From the NCBI GenBank assembly GCA_002413385.1, contig DHWW01000070.1:5828-13627 (forward strand): a stretch of 7,800 bases of DNA, in the 5' to 3' direction. The translations under genes were made by a program, and so were the position numbers. The notes beneath the pieces were generated by a model, which saw nothing but the letters and a program-made list of their open reading frames with translations, had not been told where the DNA came from and searched no databases. The stretch comes from Granulicella sp. UBA5172 (GTDB lineage: Bacteria; Acidobacteriota; Terriglobia; Terriglobales; Acidobacteriaceae). Positions 7,101-7,800 of the stretch are shown here, piece after piece (position 1 is the stretch's first letter; each line of letters begins with the position of its first letter).

Positions 7101-7678
7101 CAAACATCGTCAAGGTAAGTGGAACGTATGAACTGCCAATCGGTCCAGGAAAAGCTCTCCTCAATAACAAAGGTGTCACAGGTCAGATTTTTGGCGGGTG
7201 GCAGGCGGGCTGGATTCTCGACTATGAGGCGGGCTCCGCTAATGGGGTTTATGAAAATGGAAGCCCCTTCCCGAACGGTTTCAACCGCCCCAACCGTAAC
7301 AGTTCTGTAAAGCTGAGCACCGCATCCTACAACCTTGAAAAAGACTACTTTCTAGGAAAGGCTAACGTAGCGCAGATGTTCGATCCGGCGGCTTTCAGTG
7401 TTACTTCAAGTCAATATGTGATCGGTAATGCGCAACGTAATTATGCAGGATTGCGCAACCCCGCTTACTACAACGAAGACGTGAATGTTAGAAAGCGCTT
7501 TCACTTCGGAGCAGGCATTGTGGGTATCTTGCAGATTGATTACTTCAACGTGTTCAATCGGACGATATTCAATGGCCCTGACAACAATGCCAGCGACGGT
7601 ACTTTCGGACAGGCAGAAAGTCAAGGGCAGAGTAATAGCAATCGTCAAGGGCAGGCGGGCTTCCGAATTGAATTTTAG
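4166..7678 (+). CDS. TonB-dependent receptor, Oar-like, with carboxypeptidase-regulatory-like domain
   Basis: A complete 1170-residue outer-membrane receptor that would import a ligand with energy from TonB-ExbBD. The signal peptide is residues 1-35, cleaved at AYA|Q. A CarboxypepD_reg-like beta-sandwich (about 38-120) follows, beginning GITGTVTDPSGAVIPGANV. ETVNVTANP (127-135) resembles a TonB box, then comes the plug (about 137-260, with LPVEVAGRGRQ and SEFRVERSTFAAQFG). The barrel fills the rest and ends in aromatic FRIEF. Family-typical stretches include PYSEQWNVNLQRELP and YFNVFNRTIF. The mature protein has only two cysteines, Cys698 and Cys701 (CTGC), probably a disulfide in a surface loop. 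AGGAGG (4154-4159) lies 6 nt before the ATG. A LacI-type operator follows the promoter and a terminator follows the gene, so it is probably a single-gene transcript. The substrate is not readable; a mannose-containing glycan is inferred from the GH38 gene nearby. Confidence 0.95.
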   Translation: MTQVARKLNHYSRLSYVALALVMLCIVSVSPRAYAQANAGITGTVTDPSGAVIPGANVTITNQSTSVVSHTTTGSAGTYSIVGLNPGAYNIAIEAHGFKKSVQTGVGVEVSTPATVNFKLSTGDTSETVNVTANPIALNTTQPQIGSTIEPEVVASLPVEVAGRGRQIDSLQFLAPGASGNTFSHRISGGVDFEQEIIYNGVPFPQPETEGYTTNLNPPFEMVSEFRVERSTFAAQFGLGQGALTYQMASGTNKYHGDLFEINRNSLFDSVGFFNGPAWGGSNRAPTDHENNYGFTVGGPVWIPKVYNGHNRTFFHYSQEWYKQNNENTGISTVPTALEKSGDFSDFVDGATGKVIPIYDPQTGQQFQYNGKLNVIPPSRISPTSAALLQYLPNPDRPGSGVGGLDSNKSFTPFVNPHIQNVYGFTVDHALTSSQNLHYSQWHNTYSNYSFDNNPFVIAPNPLNSMKYDPSIGSGYILTYDNVVASNLVVTAGIGWFGEINNQFNQTKFSPTEVAQGITPPNITFDGQHSPTSWGTTGAWTQSINRKLGIAIVNNWLWTKGRNTFNIGAEFRRTYQDDNEEQTAGGHFSFSQRTTSVPNPADPNFGSEGSAFASFLLGIPDQANRSNSQELRLRNLDLSPYLQDDIKVTPKLTVNLGVRWDIMVPFTENANNVVFFNPATPNPAAGNLLGAATKLGNCTGCAGYNRADIHWNHFGPRLGFAYQLSSKMVIQGGFSIAFLDGGAYEYGTNKVAVNYGNLLVGSYTRNSSGTNASSYGSWDTNVLPNPPATPFSPGLGVGTQINAFNRNDGYAPYSEQWNVNLQRELPWQIFLQAAWVGNREVHLPSQLNPINQLDPSYLSLGPKLGLSFADGSAQAAGFSLPYANFVTDFGGSASVAQSLVPYPQYSNIFNNFESSGSVYYQSAQVQAEKRFTNGLAFLVAYTLSRQYDNASSGFSSFTAGGINKYNQGVEWAISNSDQPNIVKVSGTYELPIGPGKALLNNKGVTGQIFGGWQAGWILDYEAGSANGVYENGSPFPNGFNRPNRNSSVKLSTASYNLEKDYFLGKANVAQMFDPAAFSVTSSQYVIGNAQRNYAGLRNPAYYNEDVNVRKRFHFGAGIVGILQIDYFNVFNRTIFNGPDNNASDGTFGQAESQGQSNSNRQGQAGFRIEF

Positions 7679-7685
7679 AATTCGG
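7663..7685 (+). repeat. Small inverted repeat spanning the receptor stop codon
   Basis: CCGAATT (7663-7669) and AATTCGG (7679-7685) are exact complements with a 9-nt loop. The stem is AT-rich and has no T-tract, so it is a weak hairpin of uncertain meaning. Confidence 0.25.
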
Positions 7686-7733
7686 TTCTGCTTGCTGGAT
7701 AGGACTAAAGGAATTCCCATGTAGCTTCCATCC

Positions 7734-7765
7734 GAGCGGACTGCTCCCAGCAGTCCGCTCTTTTT
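7734..7765 (+). terminator. Intrinsic (Rho-independent) terminator of the receptor gene
   Basis: A perfect 12-bp stem, GAGCGGACTGCT with AGCAGTCCGCTC, closed by a 3-nt CCC loop and followed by TTTTT (7761-7765). It lies 55 bp after the stop codon. No coding sequence is visible from here to the window end. Confidence 0.92.
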
Positions 7766-7800
7766 GTTCCAGGGCATTGAGCTTCCAAATAGGATAAGTT

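Overview
The window reads as chromosomal DNA of an acidobacterium, probably class Terriglobia (Granulicella/Edaphobacter/Terriglobus-like). This rests on a 1170-residue outer-membrane receptor of the Oar-like kind, with an N-terminal carboxypeptidase-regulatory-like domain and a C-terminal region typical of the large acidobacterial receptor families, together with moderate-to-high G+C. The organism is an inference and no rRNA or marker gene is present.

There are four real genes. (1) 1-1058, minus strand: the N-terminal third or so of an exported GH38 alpha-mannosidase. It runs off the left edge shortly after the zinc-binding HxD motif. (2) 1546-2619, plus strand: a complete LacI/GalR-family regulator. 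(3) 2637-3758, minus strand: an exported protein of about eight TPR repeats, convergent with the regulator and only 17 bp from it. (4) 4166-7678, plus strand: a complete TonB-dependent, Oar-like receptor, ending in a strong intrinsic terminator at 7734-7765.

The two intergenic regions carry the most interesting signals. The mannosidase/regulator gap (1059-1545) holds two copies of the 14-mer TGGTAACGATTCCA in an exact 23-bp tandem repeat. It also holds two copies of a different dyad, TTACC-N10-GGTAA. The TPR/receptor gap (3759-4165) holds the same 14-mer in near-identical form (TGGTATCGATTCCA, read on the minus strand), placed just downstream of a TTGACA/TAGGTT promoter. It also holds a perfect 16-bp palindrome and further dyads in front of the TPR gene.

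The simplest reading is a small glycan-use locus. The LacI-type protein would sense a sugar, probably a mannoside, and control itself, the receptor that imports the glycan across the outer membrane, and possibly the divergent mannosidase and TPR gene. The mannoside assignment comes only from the GH38 neighbour. All families are known; the new content is the operator architecture. I see no mobile element, CRISPR array, tRNA or rRNA.
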